Notes: generated by a model from the sequence alone, not told the origin. A DNA stretch of 64,000 nucleotides from an uncultured Bacteroidota bacterium (GCA_902561795.1 CACERG010000002.1:1-64000), one strand, 5' to 3'. Shown: positions 45,712 to 55,142, counted from the stretch's first letter. Program-made: numbers and translations.

Positions 45712-48169
45712 ACCTTCAAAATATTTTGTTGATGTTATATTACCACTAGCATTGCCGAAAACCTATACTTACCAGCTAAATCAAAAAGAAGCAGTTATTG
45801 TTAAGCCTGGATTTAGGGTAGCAGTTCAATTTGGAAAACAAAAGATATATACCGCTGTGGTAAAAAAAGTTCATTCTACATTTCCTCAATCATACGAACC
45901 AAAGCCTATTTCAATGATAATGGATGATTATCCTTTAGTGACAAACGCTCAACTAAAGTTTTGGGAATGGATTTCAAATTATTATATGTGCACTGAAGGT
46001 GAAGTGCTTCGCTCAAGCTTGCCAAGTGCACTACTTATTGAAAGTAAATCAATTATTATAATTAAAGAGGCTACAAGTAAACAAATAGAAAATTTGTCTG
46101 ATATTGAATTTATTATTTACGAAGCACTACAACAATCAAATCTAACAATTGACCAGATTATAAAAATTACAGATACAAAAAAAGTCATGCCTTTAGTTTT
46201 AGGATTGATTAAAAAAAAAGTAGCGATAATTGAGCAAAGTTTTGAAGAAAAATACAAACCAAAAAAACAACGTGTTGTAAGGCTAAATAAAGATTGTAAA
46301 AATAAAAATGTATTAAAACAAGTCTTTGAGACTTTAAAAAAAGCCCCAAAACAAAGAGCAGTTTTGATGGATTTGTTGAAAAGGCCAACAAAATTAAACT
46401 CTTGGACCCCTTTTGTTAAGTTGACCAATGAGTCAAACATAAAAGCCTATCATTTAAAAAGTTTAATTGATAAAGGTCTCATTGATGAAAGTTATCAAGA
46501 AATAAATAGAGTTTTAATCAAAAAATCAACAAATCTATCTGAAGAAAAAAAATTGTCTTTATCACAAGCAAAAGCACTAGATGATATAAAACAAAAGTTT
46601 AAGGAAAAAAAAGTAATACTTCTAGAAGGAGTTACTTCATCTGGGAAGACGGAAGTTTATATAAAACTAATTAAAAAAGAATTAAAAAAGGGAAATCAAA
46701 TTCTTTATCTTTTGCCTGAGATATCTTTAACTTCGCAGATTGTTCAAAGACTAACCTCTCACTTTAGAGAAAAAGTTTTAGTTTATCATTCAAAATTTTC
46801 TACTCATGAGCGAACAGAAGTTTGGAATCAAGTTTTGAAAAATGATAGGACTGGCAGCGTTATTGTAGGTGCACGTTCTTCATTACTTTTACCTTTCAAA
46901 AATTTAAGCTTATTAATTGTAGATGAGGAGCATGAAAATTCTTTTAAACAATTCGATCCATCACCAAGATATCAAGCAAGGGATAGTGCAATTTACTTAG
47001 CTCACAATTTAAAAGCTAAGGTTATTTTAGGTTCAGCTACACCATCAATTGAAACTGCTGAAAATGCAAGAAATGGTAAATACGGTTGGGTTAAATTAAA
47101 AGAGCGCTATGGCGGAGTTGAGCTACCAAAGATTGAATTGGTCAATCTTAAAGAAGAATACCAAAAAAATAGAATGTCTGGTATTTTTTCAAAACAACTT
47201 TTGTTGAAAATAAAAGAAACTATAGACCAAAGAAAGCAAGTAATTTTATTTCAAAACAGAAGAGGATACGCCCCAATATTAGAATGCTTATGTTGTGGAT
47301 ACTCTCCGCAATGTGTACAATGTGATGTTTCACTTACTTACCATCAAACTATTAATAAGTTAAGGTGTCACTACTGTGGTTATAATACAAATATGCCAAG
47401 TCAATGTGATGCATGTGGTATGACTTCCCTAAATAAAAAAGGTGTGGGTACACAACAAATTGAAGAACAGATAAAGAAAATTTTCCCAAATATCAATGTT
47501 TCAAGAATGGACTGGGATAGTACTAGAGGGAAGTGGGATTTTGATAATATTATTGAAAAATTTCATGAAGAAAAAATACAAATCTTAGTTGGTACTCAAA
47601 TGGTTGTTAAAGGTTTAGATTTTAAAAATGTATTACTTGTAGGTGTTATTAATGCTGACAACATATTAAATTTTCCTGACTTTAGAGCACACGAAAGAAG
47701 TTATCAAATGCTAACACAAGTAGCTGGGCGAGCAGGGCGACTTGATAAAAAAGGAAAAGTAATTATCCAAACTTTTCAGCCTGAGCATCCTGTTTTATTG
47801 CAAGTCTTAAATTATGATTATGAAAAACTTTTTCAAACCCAAAAAAAAGAGCGAATAAATTATAAATACCCTCCATTTTATAGGATGGTAAAAATTACCT
47901 TCAAATGTAGGCATTATGAGAATGTTAATAAAGCATCTGATTGGTTTTCAAATGTCTTAAAATCCTTATATAAGGGTACAATACTAGGACCTGTGTTCCC
48001 AACTATTATGAGAGTGAGAAATCAGTATCAAAAACAACTAATTATTAAACTTGATCATGATTTAAAGCCTAAAGAACTGAAAAAGATTCTAATGAAAATT
48101 TATAAGAGCTTTCAAACAATCGGTGAATTTAAATCTACAAGAGTGAATTTTGATGCCGATCCATATTAA
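45701..48169 (+). CDS. priA: Primosomal protein N', replication-restart helicase
   Basis: An 822-residue superfamily 2 helicase that recognises stalled replication forks and reloads the replisome. Seen: N-terminal DNA-binding part ('VDVILPLALPKTYTY'), Walker A 'LEGVTSSGKTEVYI', DEAH-box variant 'LIVDEEHENSFKQ', 'GSATPSIET', the zinc-binding insertion with paired cysteines ('CLCCGYSPQCVQCDVSL', 'LRCHYCGYN', 'QCDACG'), and motif VI 'QVAGRAGR'. All zinc cysteines are present. Its start lies inside the end of the BrkB-family gene. Confidence 0.97.
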   Translation: MEIKPSKYFVDVILPLALPKTYTYQLNQKEAVIVKPGFRVAVQFGKQKIYTAVVKKVHSTFPQSYEPKPISMIMDDYPLVTNAQLKFWEWISNYYMCTEGEVLRSSLPSALLIESKSIIIIKEATSKQIENLSDIEFIIYEALQQSNLTIDQIIKITDTKKVMPLVLGLIKKKVAIIEQSFEEKYKPKKQRVVRLNKDCKNKNVLKQVFETLKKAPKQRAVLMDLLKRPTKLNSWTPFVKLTNESNIKAYHLKSLIDKGLIDESYQEINRVLIKKSTNLSEEKKLSLSQAKALDDIKQKFKEKKVILLEGVTSSGKTEVYIKLIKKELKKGNQILYLLPEISLTSQIVQRLTSHFREKVLVYHSKFSTHERTEVWNQVLKNDRTGSVIVGARSSLLLPFKNLSLLIVDEEHENSFKQFDPSPRYQARDSAIYLAHNLKAKVILGSATPSIETAENARNGKYGWVKLKERYGGVELPKIELVNLKEEYQKNRMSGIFSKQLLLKIKETIDQRKQVILFQNRRGYAPILECLCCGYSPQCVQCDVSLTYHQTINKLRCHYCGYNTNMPSQCDACGMTSLNKKGVGTQQIEEQIKKIFPNINVSRMDWDSTRGKWDFDNIIEKFHEEKIQILVGTQMVVKGLDFKNVLLVGVINADNILNFPDFRAHERSYQMLTQVAGRAGRLDKKGKVIIQTFQPEHPVLLQVLNYDYEKLFQTQKKERINYKYPPFYRMVKITFKCRHYENVNKASDWFSNVLKSLYKGTILGPVFPTIMRVRNQYQKQLIIKLDHDLKPKELKKILMKIYKSFQTIGEFKSTRVNFDADPY

Positions 48170-48312
48170 CTTCTATGGAAGAAAAAAAATAAATTTTGAG
48201 TAATATCAAAAATTAAATAATCACAATTTTATTGAAATGATTGTTATTTCACCCATTTTGTATTTAAACCTTTAGATCAAGATTCATAGCGAGTTAAAAC
48301 TTTTCAAATTTT

Positions 48313-48343
48313 TTGGCAATATTAGAATAGAAATGTATTTTTG
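48313..48343 (+). promoter_or_regulatory. Promoter of the rpsF-rpsR-rplI operon (TTG-N20-TATTTTTG)
   Basis: TTG at 48313-48315 and TATTTTTG at 48336-48343 with a 20-base spacer match the Bacteroidota promoter pattern, 19 bases before the rpsF ATG. The rest of the 193-base gap after priA is AT-rich with no gene seen. Confidence 0.65.
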
Positions 48344-48362
48344 CAATCCAAAATAAATACGT

Positions 48363-48704
48363 ATGAATCAATATGAAACTGTTTTCATTTTGAATCCCGT
48401 TCTATCTGAAAAGCAGGTAGAGGAAGCAGTTCAGAAGTATGTAAGCTTTATAAAGACCCAAAAAGGCAAACTTTCAAACCAAGAGAATTGGGGTTTAAAA
48501 AAGCTTTCATATCCTATTGAGAACAAAAAAAGTGGGTTTTACCATCTCTTTGAATTCACTGCTCCAAAAGATTCAGTATCAGAACTAGAAATTGAGTTTA
48601 GACGTGATGAGCGTATAATGCGTTACCTTACTGTTAAACTTGACAAAAATGCTAAGGCCTGGGCTGATAAGAGAAAAAAACGAAATAGTACTAAAACAAA
48701 GTAA
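48363..48704 (+). CDS. rpsF: 30S ribosomal protein S6
   Basis: A 113-residue S6: 'YETVFILNPVLSEKQVEEAV' opening strand and helix, 'ENWGLKKLSYPIENKKSGFYHLFEF', and 'RDERIMRYLTVKLD', all standard S6 segments, with a basic tail. S6 binds S18 and 16S rRNA in the platform. First gene of the classic rpsF-rpsR-rplI operon; the next start is directly at the stop. The leader could bind S6:S18 for autoregulation as in other bacteria, but I could not identify that structure. Confidence 0.97.
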   Translation: MNQYETVFILNPVLSEKQVEEAVQKYVSFIKTQKGKLSNQENWGLKKLSYPIENKKSGFYHLFEFTAPKDSVSELEIEFRRDERIMRYLTVKLDKNAKAWADKRKKRNSTKTK

Positions 48705-49001
48705 ATGTCTAAAATAGAAGAAGAAAATTTAGGAAAAAAAGAAGGTGAAATTCGTTATTTAACACCACTAAACATTGATACTACAAATCAAAAAAAATAT
48801 TGTCGTTTTAAAAGATCTGGCATAAAATATGTTGATTATAAAGATCCTGACTTTCTCATGAAGTTTGTTAACGAGCAAGGAAAAATATTACCTAGAAGAC
48901 TTACTGGAACCTCCCTCAAATATCAACGAAAAGTTTCTGTAGCTATAAAGAGGGCTCGCCACTTAGCATTAATGCCTTATGTCGCAGATATGCTAAAATA
49001 A
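48705..49001 (+). CDS. rpsR: 30S ribosomal protein S18
   Basis: A 98-residue S18 with '[22 protein letters not shown]', '[39 protein letters not shown]', the invariant S18 core. It starts immediately after the rpsF stop with no spacer and is followed 11 bases later by rplI. The N-terminal 30 residues are an acidic extension relative to E. coli S18. Confidence 0.98.
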   Translation: MSKIEEENLGKKEGEIRYLTPLNIDTTNQKKYCRFKRSGIKYVDYKDPDFLMKFVNEQGKILPRRLTGTSLKYQRKVSVAIKRARHLALMPYVADMLK

Positions 49002-49012
49002 ATAAATCCGAT

Positions 49013-49474
49013 ATGAAATTAATTTTAAAAGAGGACGTTCAGAACCTTGGTTTTAAAGATGACGTAGTTAGCGTGAAAAGCGGTTATGGCCGAAACTTTT
49101 TAATTCCAAAGGGTAAGGCAATCATTGCTACAACATCTGCCTTAAAGATACTTCAAGAAAATTTGAAGCAACGCACATTCAAAGAAAAATCAATTGTTGA
49201 TGAAGCTTCAAAAAAAGCTGAGAAAATTAAAAATCTTAAAATAAAATTACCAAGTAAAGTTGGATCAGAGGATAAACTATTTGGATCAATAACTAATTCT
49301 GATTTAGCTGACGCAATTAGTAAAAAAGTTCTAGATATTGAAAAAAAACACATAACTATACCTGGAAAATCAATAAAGCGTTTGGGGAAATATGTTGCTA
49401 AAATTAGGATCCACCGAGAAGTAAGTTTTGAATTTCCTTTTGAAGTTATACCTGAAGAAAAGACTAATAAATAA
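49013..49474 (+). CDS. rplI: 50S ribosomal protein L9
   Basis: A 153-residue L9: N-terminal domain 'MKLILKEDVQNLGFKDDVVSVKSGYGRNFLIPKGKA' with the L9 signature, a long connecting helix, and the C-terminal domain ('DKLFGSITNSDLADAI'). Length is normal. Last gene of the ribosomal operon; a 122-base AT-rich gap without a clear terminator follows before hisS. Confidence 0.97.
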   Translation: MKLILKEDVQNLGFKDDVVSVKSGYGRNFLIPKGKAIIATTSALKILQENLKQRTFKEKSIVDEASKKAEKIKNLKIKLPSKVGSEDKLFGSITNSDLADAISKKVLDIEKKHITIPGKSIKRLGKYVAKIRIHREVSFEFPFEVIPEEKTNK

Positions 49475-49596
49475 AAATATCTACATCACTAACTTACTGC
49501 TAGTCTCTATTTAATTTTTTAAAAATTCATAATAAGCTTTTAAAAGTTCTTTTTAATTAATCAAAATAAAAGATATTTGTAGAAGTAAATTTAATA

Positions 49597-50964
49597 ATGG
49601 CAATAAAACCTTCTACACCAAAAGGTACAAGAGACTTTTCTTCTTATGATGTTGCGAAGAGAAATTATCTTAAAAACATTCTACAAAGTACTTTTGAGGA
49701 ATACGGTTTTACTCCAGTAGAGACACCTTCTTTTGAGAAATTAGAGACCCTTTCAGGTGTTTACGGTGAAGAGGGAGATCGATTGGTTTTTAAGATTTTG
49801 AATTCTGGCGAAAAGATAAACAAGGCAGATTTGAATGCTTTTAAAAATGGAGAAAATAAAAAATTTATAATATCATTATCAGAAAAAGCCTTAAGATATG
49901 ATTTAACTGTTCCATTTGCTAGATATGTCGCACAACACCAAAATGAATTAACTTTTCCATTTCGAAGATATCAAATTCAACCTGTTTGGAGAGCAGACCG
50001 TCCCCAAAGAGGAAGATACCAAGAATTTGTTCAATGCGATGCTGATATAGTTGGAACTCGATCTTTATGGCAAGAAGTTGAAGTATTACATCTTTATGAT
50101 CGAGTATTTAAAAAATTAAGAATTAATGATATTATTTTAAGAATCAACCATCGCAATCTTCTTGCTGCAATTATTTCTCTTTTTGAAGATGAATCAAGAA
50201 TTTATGACTTTACTGTAGTATTAGATAAATTTGATAAAATCGGTAAAAATGAGGTTTTTAAGGAATTAATTATTAAGGGTTTTAACTCAAAATTATTAGA
50301 TATTCTTGAAAAACTGATCGACCTTAAAGAAAATTATAAAGAACAAATCAAATATTTAAAATCTCTATTCAAAAAAAGTCAAATAGGTTTGGAGGCAATC
50401 TCGGAGTTAGAATTTATATTTAACTCATTTAAATTAGGATCATCAGATTCGACTGTATTAAAATTTGATTTTTCTTTAGCGAGAGGTTTAAGTTATTACA
50501 CAGGAATGATTGTTGAGGTTGATGCACCTAGAAAAACAAATATTGGTTCCATTGGAGGAGGAGGAAGATATGACGATTTAACAAGTGTTTTTGGAATGAA
50601 AAATATAAGCGGTGTAGGAGTTTCTTTTGGTTTCGAGCGTATTTATTTAGTTATGGACCAGTTAGGCCTTTATCCAGCTAATTTAATTTATTCAATTAAA
50701 GTCTTGTTTGTCAATTTTGGAGATTCTGCTGCAGAAGTTGCCTATAGTTATTTGATTAAATTGCGAGACAAAAAAATTTCATGTGAATTGTATCCTATTG
50801 AAGCTAAGCTAAATAAACAACTAGCTTATGCAAACTCAAAGGGTATAAAAAAAGTTATCTTGATGGGGTCAAACGAGATAAAAGAAAAAGTTTTTGAGTT
50901 AAAAGATATGGATAGTGGTAGTCAAACTAAATATCCTTTATCCAAACTCACTGATCTTTTTTAA
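49597..50964 (+). CDS. hisS: Histidine-tRNA ligase
   Basis: A 455-residue class II aminoacyl-tRNA synthetase charging tRNA-His. Seen: opening 'KGTRDF', motif 1 region 'FTPVETPSFEKLE', motif 2 'YQIQPVWRADRPQRGRYQEF', histidine-specific 'GLSYYTGMIVE', motif 3 'GVGVSFGFERI', and a C-terminal anticodon-binding domain with 'YPIEAKLNKQLAYANSKGIKKVILMG'. Its stop lies next to that of the convergent fatty acid hydroxylase gene. Confidence 0.97.
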   Translation: MAIKPSTPKGTRDFSSYDVAKRNYLKNILQSTFEEYGFTPVETPSFEKLETLSGVYGEEGDRLVFKILNSGEKINKADLNAFKNGENKKFIISLSEKALRYDLTVPFARYVAQHQNELTFPFRRYQIQPVWRADRPQRGRYQEFVQCDADIVGTRSLWQEVEVLHLYDRVFKKLRINDIILRINHRNLLAAIISLFEDESRIYDFTVVLDKFDKIGKNEVFKELIIKGFNSKLLDILEKLIDLKENYKEQIKYLKSLFKKSQIGLEAISELEFIFNSFKLGSSDSTVLKFDFSLARGLSYYTGMIVEVDAPRKTNIGSIGGGGRYDDLTSVFGMKNISGVGVSFGFERIYLVMDQLGLYPANLIYSIKVLFVNFGDSAAEVAYSYLIKLRDKKISCELYPIEAKLNKQLAYANSKGIKKVILMGSNEIKEKVFELKDMDSGSQTKYPLSKLTDLF

Positions 50965-50965
50965 A

Positions 50966-51814
50966 TTAATTTTTACTTTCTGATAATAAAGTTGGTTTAG
51001 AATATGGCTGGAAAGGTTGTTTTAACAACGTTCCAACTTTTCCATTTGCATCTTCATCAAAAAAAACGTCAACACCATAAACTAACTTTTCTCGACTAAA
51101 AGCCTTGTAGGTTCCAAATAAGCGATCCCAAATAGAAAAAATATTCCCAAAGTTTGAATCAGTGAAGGGGAGGCGATAGTGATGATGTGTTTTATGCATA
51201 TCAGGTGAAACAAAAAAATAACTCAAAAACAAATCAACCTTTTTAGGAAGTTTTATATTGGCATGGTTGAATTGAGTCGATATAAGAGATATTGATTGAT
51301 AAAGCATTACCATACCTATGTTAGCCCCTATTATCAATACTCCAATTAATGTAAATGTGAATCGAATCAAACTTTCTAATGGATGATGACGATTAGCTGT
51401 TGTTGTATCAACATGGTGATCACTGTGATGAACAAGGTGAATCATCCAAAGAGGTTTAATTTTGTGTTCCAACCAATGGGGTAGATATGCTCCTATAAGA
51501 TCGAGAAATAAAATACCTAAAAAAACATTAATCCAAATTGGAAGTATAGGAAGCCAGTTTAATAAACCAAATTCGTTTGAAGCTACTATATCGGCAGTAT
51601 TTAACAACAAAAAGGCTAATAAAAAATTTATCAATATGGTAGTCAGAGTAAAAAATAAATTTGGAATAGCATGTTTCCATTTATTGTATTTGAAACGAAA
51701 TAATGAAATATTATTTTCTAAAATCCAAAAAAAACTAAGCCCACTTATTAATAATAACGTTCTGTGAGATGAGGGAATTGTTTCAAAATATTCAATTATT
51801 GTTTGCATGCTCAT
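50966..51814 (-). CDS. Sterol desaturase/fatty acid hydroxylase family membrane protein
   Basis: A 282-residue integral membrane protein with about four helices and the histidine clusters that hold a di-iron site: 'HWLEHK', 'HLVHHSDHHVDTTTANRHH', and 'HKTHHHY'. Members hydroxylate or desaturate lipids using oxygen; bacterial substrates range from fatty acids to carotenoids and cannot be told here. It is the boundary gene between the housekeeping block and the carbohydrate locus, and is divergent from the first DUF1080 gene. Confidence 0.92.
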   Translation of the reverse strand: MSMQTIIEYFETIPSSHRTLLLISGLSFFWILENNISLFRFKYNKWKHAIPNLFFTLTTILINFLLAFLLLNTADIVASNEFGLLNWLPILPIWINVFLGILFLDLIGAYLPHWLEHKIKPLWMIHLVHHSDHHVDTTTANRHHPLESLIRFTFTLIGVLIIGANIGMVMLYQSISLISTQFNHANIKLPKKVDLFLSYFFVSPDMHKTHHHYRLPFTDSNFGNIFSIWDRLFGTYKAFSREKLVYGVDVFFDEDANGKVGTLLKQPFQPYSKPTLLSESKN

Positions 51815-51860
51815 CCAAAGTTATTAATAATAAAAAAAATATTTAGTATTTTGGATATTA

Positions 51861-51868
51861 TAAATTTG
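51861..51868 (+). promoter_or_regulatory. Candidate -7 element immediately upstream of the first DUF1080 gene
   Basis: TAAATTTG matches TAnnTTTG but ends only six bases before the TTG start at 51875, which would give a leaderless or nearly leaderless mRNA. No -33 TTG at the normal distance. Confidence 0.35.
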
Positions 51869-51874
51869 AAATAA

Positions 51875-52606
51875 TTGACAGCAACAAAATACAAGATAAT
51901 ATTTTTAGCTTTTTTTCTGTTATCAAAAATTAATGCACAAAAAATAGAATCAAAGGAAAAAAAAACAAATTACCTTGAACCAGAAATAGTTATTCCAGGG
52001 AATTTTTCTTCGCCACCTAGTGATGCAATTGTACTTTTTGATGGATCTAATTTTTCTTCCTGGCATCATTCAAAATCAAAAGAGCCTGTTAAATGGAGAC
52101 TGAATAATGATAAATCCTTTACAATCAAACCTGGAACTGGAAGTATTGAAACCAGGAAAGAACATGGGTCTGTTCAGCTTCATATAGAATGGAAATCACC
52201 AATAGAAAATAAAGGTGAAGGGCAGTCGAGAGGAAATAGTGGAATCTTTTTCCAAGGAAGATATGAGGTTCAAGTTTTAAATAGTTACCAAAACAGAACA
52301 TATCCTGATGGACAAGCAGGATCTATATATAAACAATATATTCCTCTTGTAAATTCAATGCGACCAACAGGGGAATGGCAGGTTTATGATATTGTTTTTA
52401 ATGCACCAAAGTATAATAATAATGGAGATATTATAAAGTCAGGAAGTTTTACTGTTTTTCATAATGGAGTTTTAATTCAAAATAATGTTGAAATTAAAAG
52501 ACCTACGATGAGTATAGAAAAAGCTACTAGAAAGACATTGATGCTTCAAGATCATGACAAAAACGGTACAGTTAGCTACAGAAATATTTGGGTGCGTAAG
52601 ATATAA
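51875..52606 (+). CDS. DUF1080 (3-keto-disaccharide hydrolase family) exported protein
   Basis: A 243-residue protein with a signal peptide ('IIFLAFFLLSKINAQ') and one DUF1080/PF06439 concanavalin-like beta-sandwich ('DAIVLFDGSNFSSWHH', 'EHGSVQLHIEWKSP', 'RGNSGIFFQGRYEVQVLNSY', 'LMLQDHDKNGTVSYRNIWVRKI'). Characterised members hydrolyse 3-keto-glycosides made by sugar oxidoreductases. The only start ahead of the signal peptide is TTG at 51875, directly after an in-frame stop. It is about 60% similar by eye to the following gene but lacks that protein's insertion before the last strand. Catalytic residues could not be assigned. Confidence 0.9.
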   Translation: MTATKYKIIFLAFFLLSKINAQKIESKEKKTNYLEPEIVIPGNFSSPPSDAIVLFDGSNFSSWHHSKSKEPVKWRLNNDKSFTIKPGTGSIETRKEHGSVQLHIEWKSPIENKGEGQSRGNSGIFFQGRYEVQVLNSYQNRTYPDGQAGSIYKQYIPLVNSMRPTGEWQVYDIVFNAPKYNNNGDIIKSGSFTVFHNGVLIQNNVEIKRPTMSIEKATRKTLMLQDHDKNGTVSYRNIWVRKI

Positions 52607-52683
52607 TTAACAGTTATTATTTAAATTTTAATTATTAGGGTTAAATCAATAAAATTTTAGAAGTGAACAAAAATTAAATTATA

Positions 52684-53493
52684 ATGAAAATCAAACTATT
52701 TATATTCCTATTTTTTCTCTCGAAACTAATTTTTTCACAGAGTCAGATTGATAAAAAAAAATATGATTCAATTATGAAATACTGGTTAGAACTTGCAAAA
52801 AAGTATGAAGTTTGGGATCCCGAACCAAAAAAAATTGAGCCAGGTATTTATGGATCACCACCAAGTGATGCAATAGTTCTTTTTGATGGAAATGGATTTT
52901 TAAATTGGCATCACTCAATCACAAAAGAGCCTGTCAAATGGTTTTTAAATGACGACAAATCAATGACAGTAAATGAAGGCAGTGGAAGTATAGAAACAAA
53001 ACTCGAGCATGGTTCTATTCAATTACATGTGGAATGGAAAGTTCCTGAAAAAGTTACAGGGGAAGGACAACTAAGGGGCAATAGTGGTATTTATCTACAA
53101 AGAAGGTATGAAGTTCAGGTTTTGGACAGTTACAATAATAGAACATATTCAAATGGGCAAGCAGCTTCTATTTATAAACAAAGTATGCCTTTGGTAAATG
53201 CATCGCGAGCCCCAGGTGAATGGCAATCTTACGATATAATATTTAATGAACCATTATATGATAATAATGGAAATCAAATCCAAGCTGGTACCATAACAAT
53301 ATTTCACAATGGTATTTTGGTTCAAAATAATTTTAAAATTAAGGGAACTACAAGTTTTATAGGAATGCATGAAACAAGCAAAGATGCGTTTCCTTTAGAC
53401 GGTGTAAAAGGGGGTGCACATAGGTCTCTATTAATACAAGATCACGCGGGTGGAGGTGTTTCTTATCGAAATATTTGGATGCGAAAGATTTAA
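52684..53493 (+). CDS. DUF1080 (3-keto-disaccharide hydrolase family) exported protein, second paralogue
   Basis: A 269-residue paralogue of the preceding protein with a signal peptide ('LFIFLFFLSKLIFSQ'), a charged spacer ('KKYDSIMKYWLELAKKYEV'), then the DUF1080 domain ('DAIVLFDGNGFLNWHH', 'RGNSGIYLQRRYEVQVLDSY', 'RSLLIQDHAGGGVSYRNIWMRKI'). It keeps a 20-residue loop ('GMHETSKDAFPLDGVKGGAH') that the first copy has lost. The pair probably arose by tandem duplication and may differ in substrate. A strong bidirectional terminator follows. Confidence 0.92.
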   Translation: MKIKLFIFLFFLSKLIFSQSQIDKKKYDSIMKYWLELAKKYEVWDPEPKKIEPGIYGSPPSDAIVLFDGNGFLNWHHSITKEPVKWFLNDDKSMTVNEGSGSIETKLEHGSIQLHVEWKVPEKVTGEGQLRGNSGIYLQRRYEVQVLDSYNNRTYSNGQAASIYKQSMPLVNASRAPGEWQSYDIIFNEPLYDNNGNQIQAGTITIFHNGILVQNNFKIKGTTSFIGMHETSKDAFPLDGVKGGAHRSLLIQDHAGGGVSYRNIWMRKI

Positions 53494-53496
53494 ATG

Positions 53497-53521
53497 AACC
53501 CTGCTTTTTAGGCAGGGTTTT
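53497..53521. terminator. Bidirectional intrinsic terminator between convergent genes
   Basis: AACCCTGC (53497-53504) pairs with GCAGGGTT (53512-53519) around a seven-base loop and is followed by TTTT on the plus strand. It sits between the DUF1080 stop and the end of the convergent oxidoreductase gene. Confidence 0.85.
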
Positions 53522-53538
53522 ATTAATTTGAAAAAATT

Positions 53539-54987
53539 CTATACTTGAAAACCTTCCCTGTATTTTCTAGTTACAAATTGATTAGCAGCTTCCAAGTTTG
53601 TAATTTTCATATTATCACCATCCCACAAAAGTTTCTTTCTAGCAAAAAATTCTTTTGTGTTTTGATCTCTTAACATGTAACTTCTGATAGCAAGATTACC
53701 CATTAGAACTGTTTCTGTCATTGGTCCGGCATAATCGAAAGATGATGTTAATGATTTGTGTTCTTTACTGTTGAACCCTGCTTTACAAGCATCAACCCAT
53801 TTTCTTTGATGACCATATTCAGGCTCATCAAATTTTTCCACTTCAGGTCCAAAGTCAGTAGACCCATCATTTAAATAAAGTTTTGGCATTAAGGGTGAGC
53901 TATCATTAATATTTGTTGATATAACTCCTTTTTCTCCGATAATCAAAACTCCATTTTCACTATTTTTTCCTCCAATATCATTATTTGCAGGAATTACTTC
54001 TGGGTGCGATGGTCTAATTCCACCGTCACTCCATGTCATTTTGATTGGTGATTTACTTTTTATAGTTTCGTCAAAACTAATAGTTATGAATGACGAAGGT
54101 GGGCAGCCTTCAGGATTATAATCTGCCGACCATGCTCTAGAATAAACATTCCCAACACTACATTCTGCCGATGTTGGATATTTTAAATTAAGAGTCCTAA
54201 AGGGAATGTCAATTAGGTGGCAACCAACGTCTCCTAATGCACCAGTTCCATACTCCCACCATCCTCTCCAGCTAAATGGGTGCATATATGGTGTAAAAGG
54301 TTTCTCTTTAGCTGGACCTAACCACATATTCCAATTTAATGAGTCAGGTTTAAGACTATTATCTGGTTTTGGCATCGGAACTCCTTGCGGCCATATAGGT
54401 CTGTTTGTCCAAATTTTTACATCTGTTATTTTACCTAACTTACCTGAGTCAACCCAATTGTGTACCATATTTAAATAAGGATTAGAAGCACCTTGGTTTC
54501 CCATTTGAGTAACAACTTTTTGTTTTCTCGCCATTTCAGTAAGAAGTCTTGCCTCACGAATATTATGGGCCATAGGTTTTTGAATATAAACATGCTTACC
54601 CCTTTCCATCGCATAAATTCCAGCAGGGGCATGGACATGGTCTGGAGTGGAAATTGTAACAGCATCTATACTTTTTTGCTTATCTAGCATTTTCCTATAG
54701 TCATCATAAAGTTTAGCCTTAGGAAATTTTTTTACTGAGTGTTTTGCATCCCCAGAAAAATCTACATCACAAAGAGCAACTACTCTTTCACGGCCTCTTA
54801 CGTAAGAGTTATTTATATCACTTCTTCCTTTACCACCGGCACCAATAGCAGCTATATGTAATTGGTCACTTGGAGCGGTATAACCTTTCCCACCGAGGAC
54901 ATTTCTTGGTACTATAAATATTGAAGAGGCTGCTACACCAGTTTTTATAAAACTGCGCCTTGAAGATTTTTGTTTCTTTGGTTTCAT
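53539..54987 (-). CDS. Gfo/Idh/MocA-family oxidoreductase with Tat signal
   Basis: A 482-residue NAD(P)-dependent oxidoreductase. The twin-arginine signal 'SRRSFIKTGVAASSIFIVP' indicates export folded with cofactor. The Rossmann domain has 'LHIAAIGAGGKG', 'ALCDVD', 'DAVTISTPDHVHAP' and 'HVYIQKPMAHN' in place of the usual EKP (Lys retained); the C-terminal domain has 'WRGWWEYGTGALGDVGCHLID'. Family members of this exported type act on sugars, some oxidising them at C3, which fits the convergent DUF1080 hydrolases. The substrate is inferred. Confidence 0.93.
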   Translation of the reverse strand: MKPKKQKSSRRSFIKTGVAASSIFIVPRNVLGGKGYTAPSDQLHIAAIGAGGKGRSDINNSYVRGRERVVALCDVDFSGDAKHSVKKFPKAKLYDDYRKMLDKQKSIDAVTISTPDHVHAPAGIYAMERGKHVYIQKPMAHNIREARLLTEMARKQKVVTQMGNQGASNPYLNMVHNWVDSGKLGKITDVKIWTNRPIWPQGVPMPKPDNSLKPDSLNWNMWLGPAKEKPFTPYMHPFSWRGWWEYGTGALGDVGCHLIDIPFRTLNLKYPTSAECSVGNVYSRAWSADYNPEGCPPSSFITISFDETIKSKSPIKMTWSDGGIRPSHPEVIPANNDIGGKNSENGVLIIGEKGVISTNINDSSPLMPKLYLNDGSTDFGPEVEKFDEPEYGHQRKWVDACKAGFNSKEHKSLTSSFDYAGPMTETVLMGNLAIRSYMLRDQNTKEFFARKKLLWDGDNMKITNLEAANQFVTRKYREGFQV

Positions 54988-55103
54988 TTTTATTCTTTAT
55001 TTAGTCAATTCCTAATAAAGATAGTTAATTTTTAAAAAAAATTAAAACTCTCTTGAAGCCTTTAAATACAGAAAATCATATATTCAATTTAGGTTTCTAT
55101 TTT

Positions 55104-55111
55104 TATATTTG
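55104..55111 (+). promoter_or_regulatory. Candidate -7 element for the 55143-57652 pair
   Basis: TATATTTG matches TAnnTTTG, 31 bases before the ATG at 55143. There is no TTG at the normal -33 distance. The rest of the 155-base gap is AT-rich without other features. Confidence 0.4.
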
Positions 55112-55142
55112 AATTAGCTTAGTGAATTCTTTTTTAAATCCC

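Noticed and set aside
48170-48362. S6:S18-binding leader structure upstream of rpsF
   Set aside because: The gap is long enough, but I could not draw a stem with the known recognition loop, so only the promoter is listed.
49475-49596. Possible terminator or tRNA between rplI and hisS
   Set aside because: Only AT-rich sequence with weak, short inverted repeats; no cloverleaf or GC-stem hairpin could be drawn.
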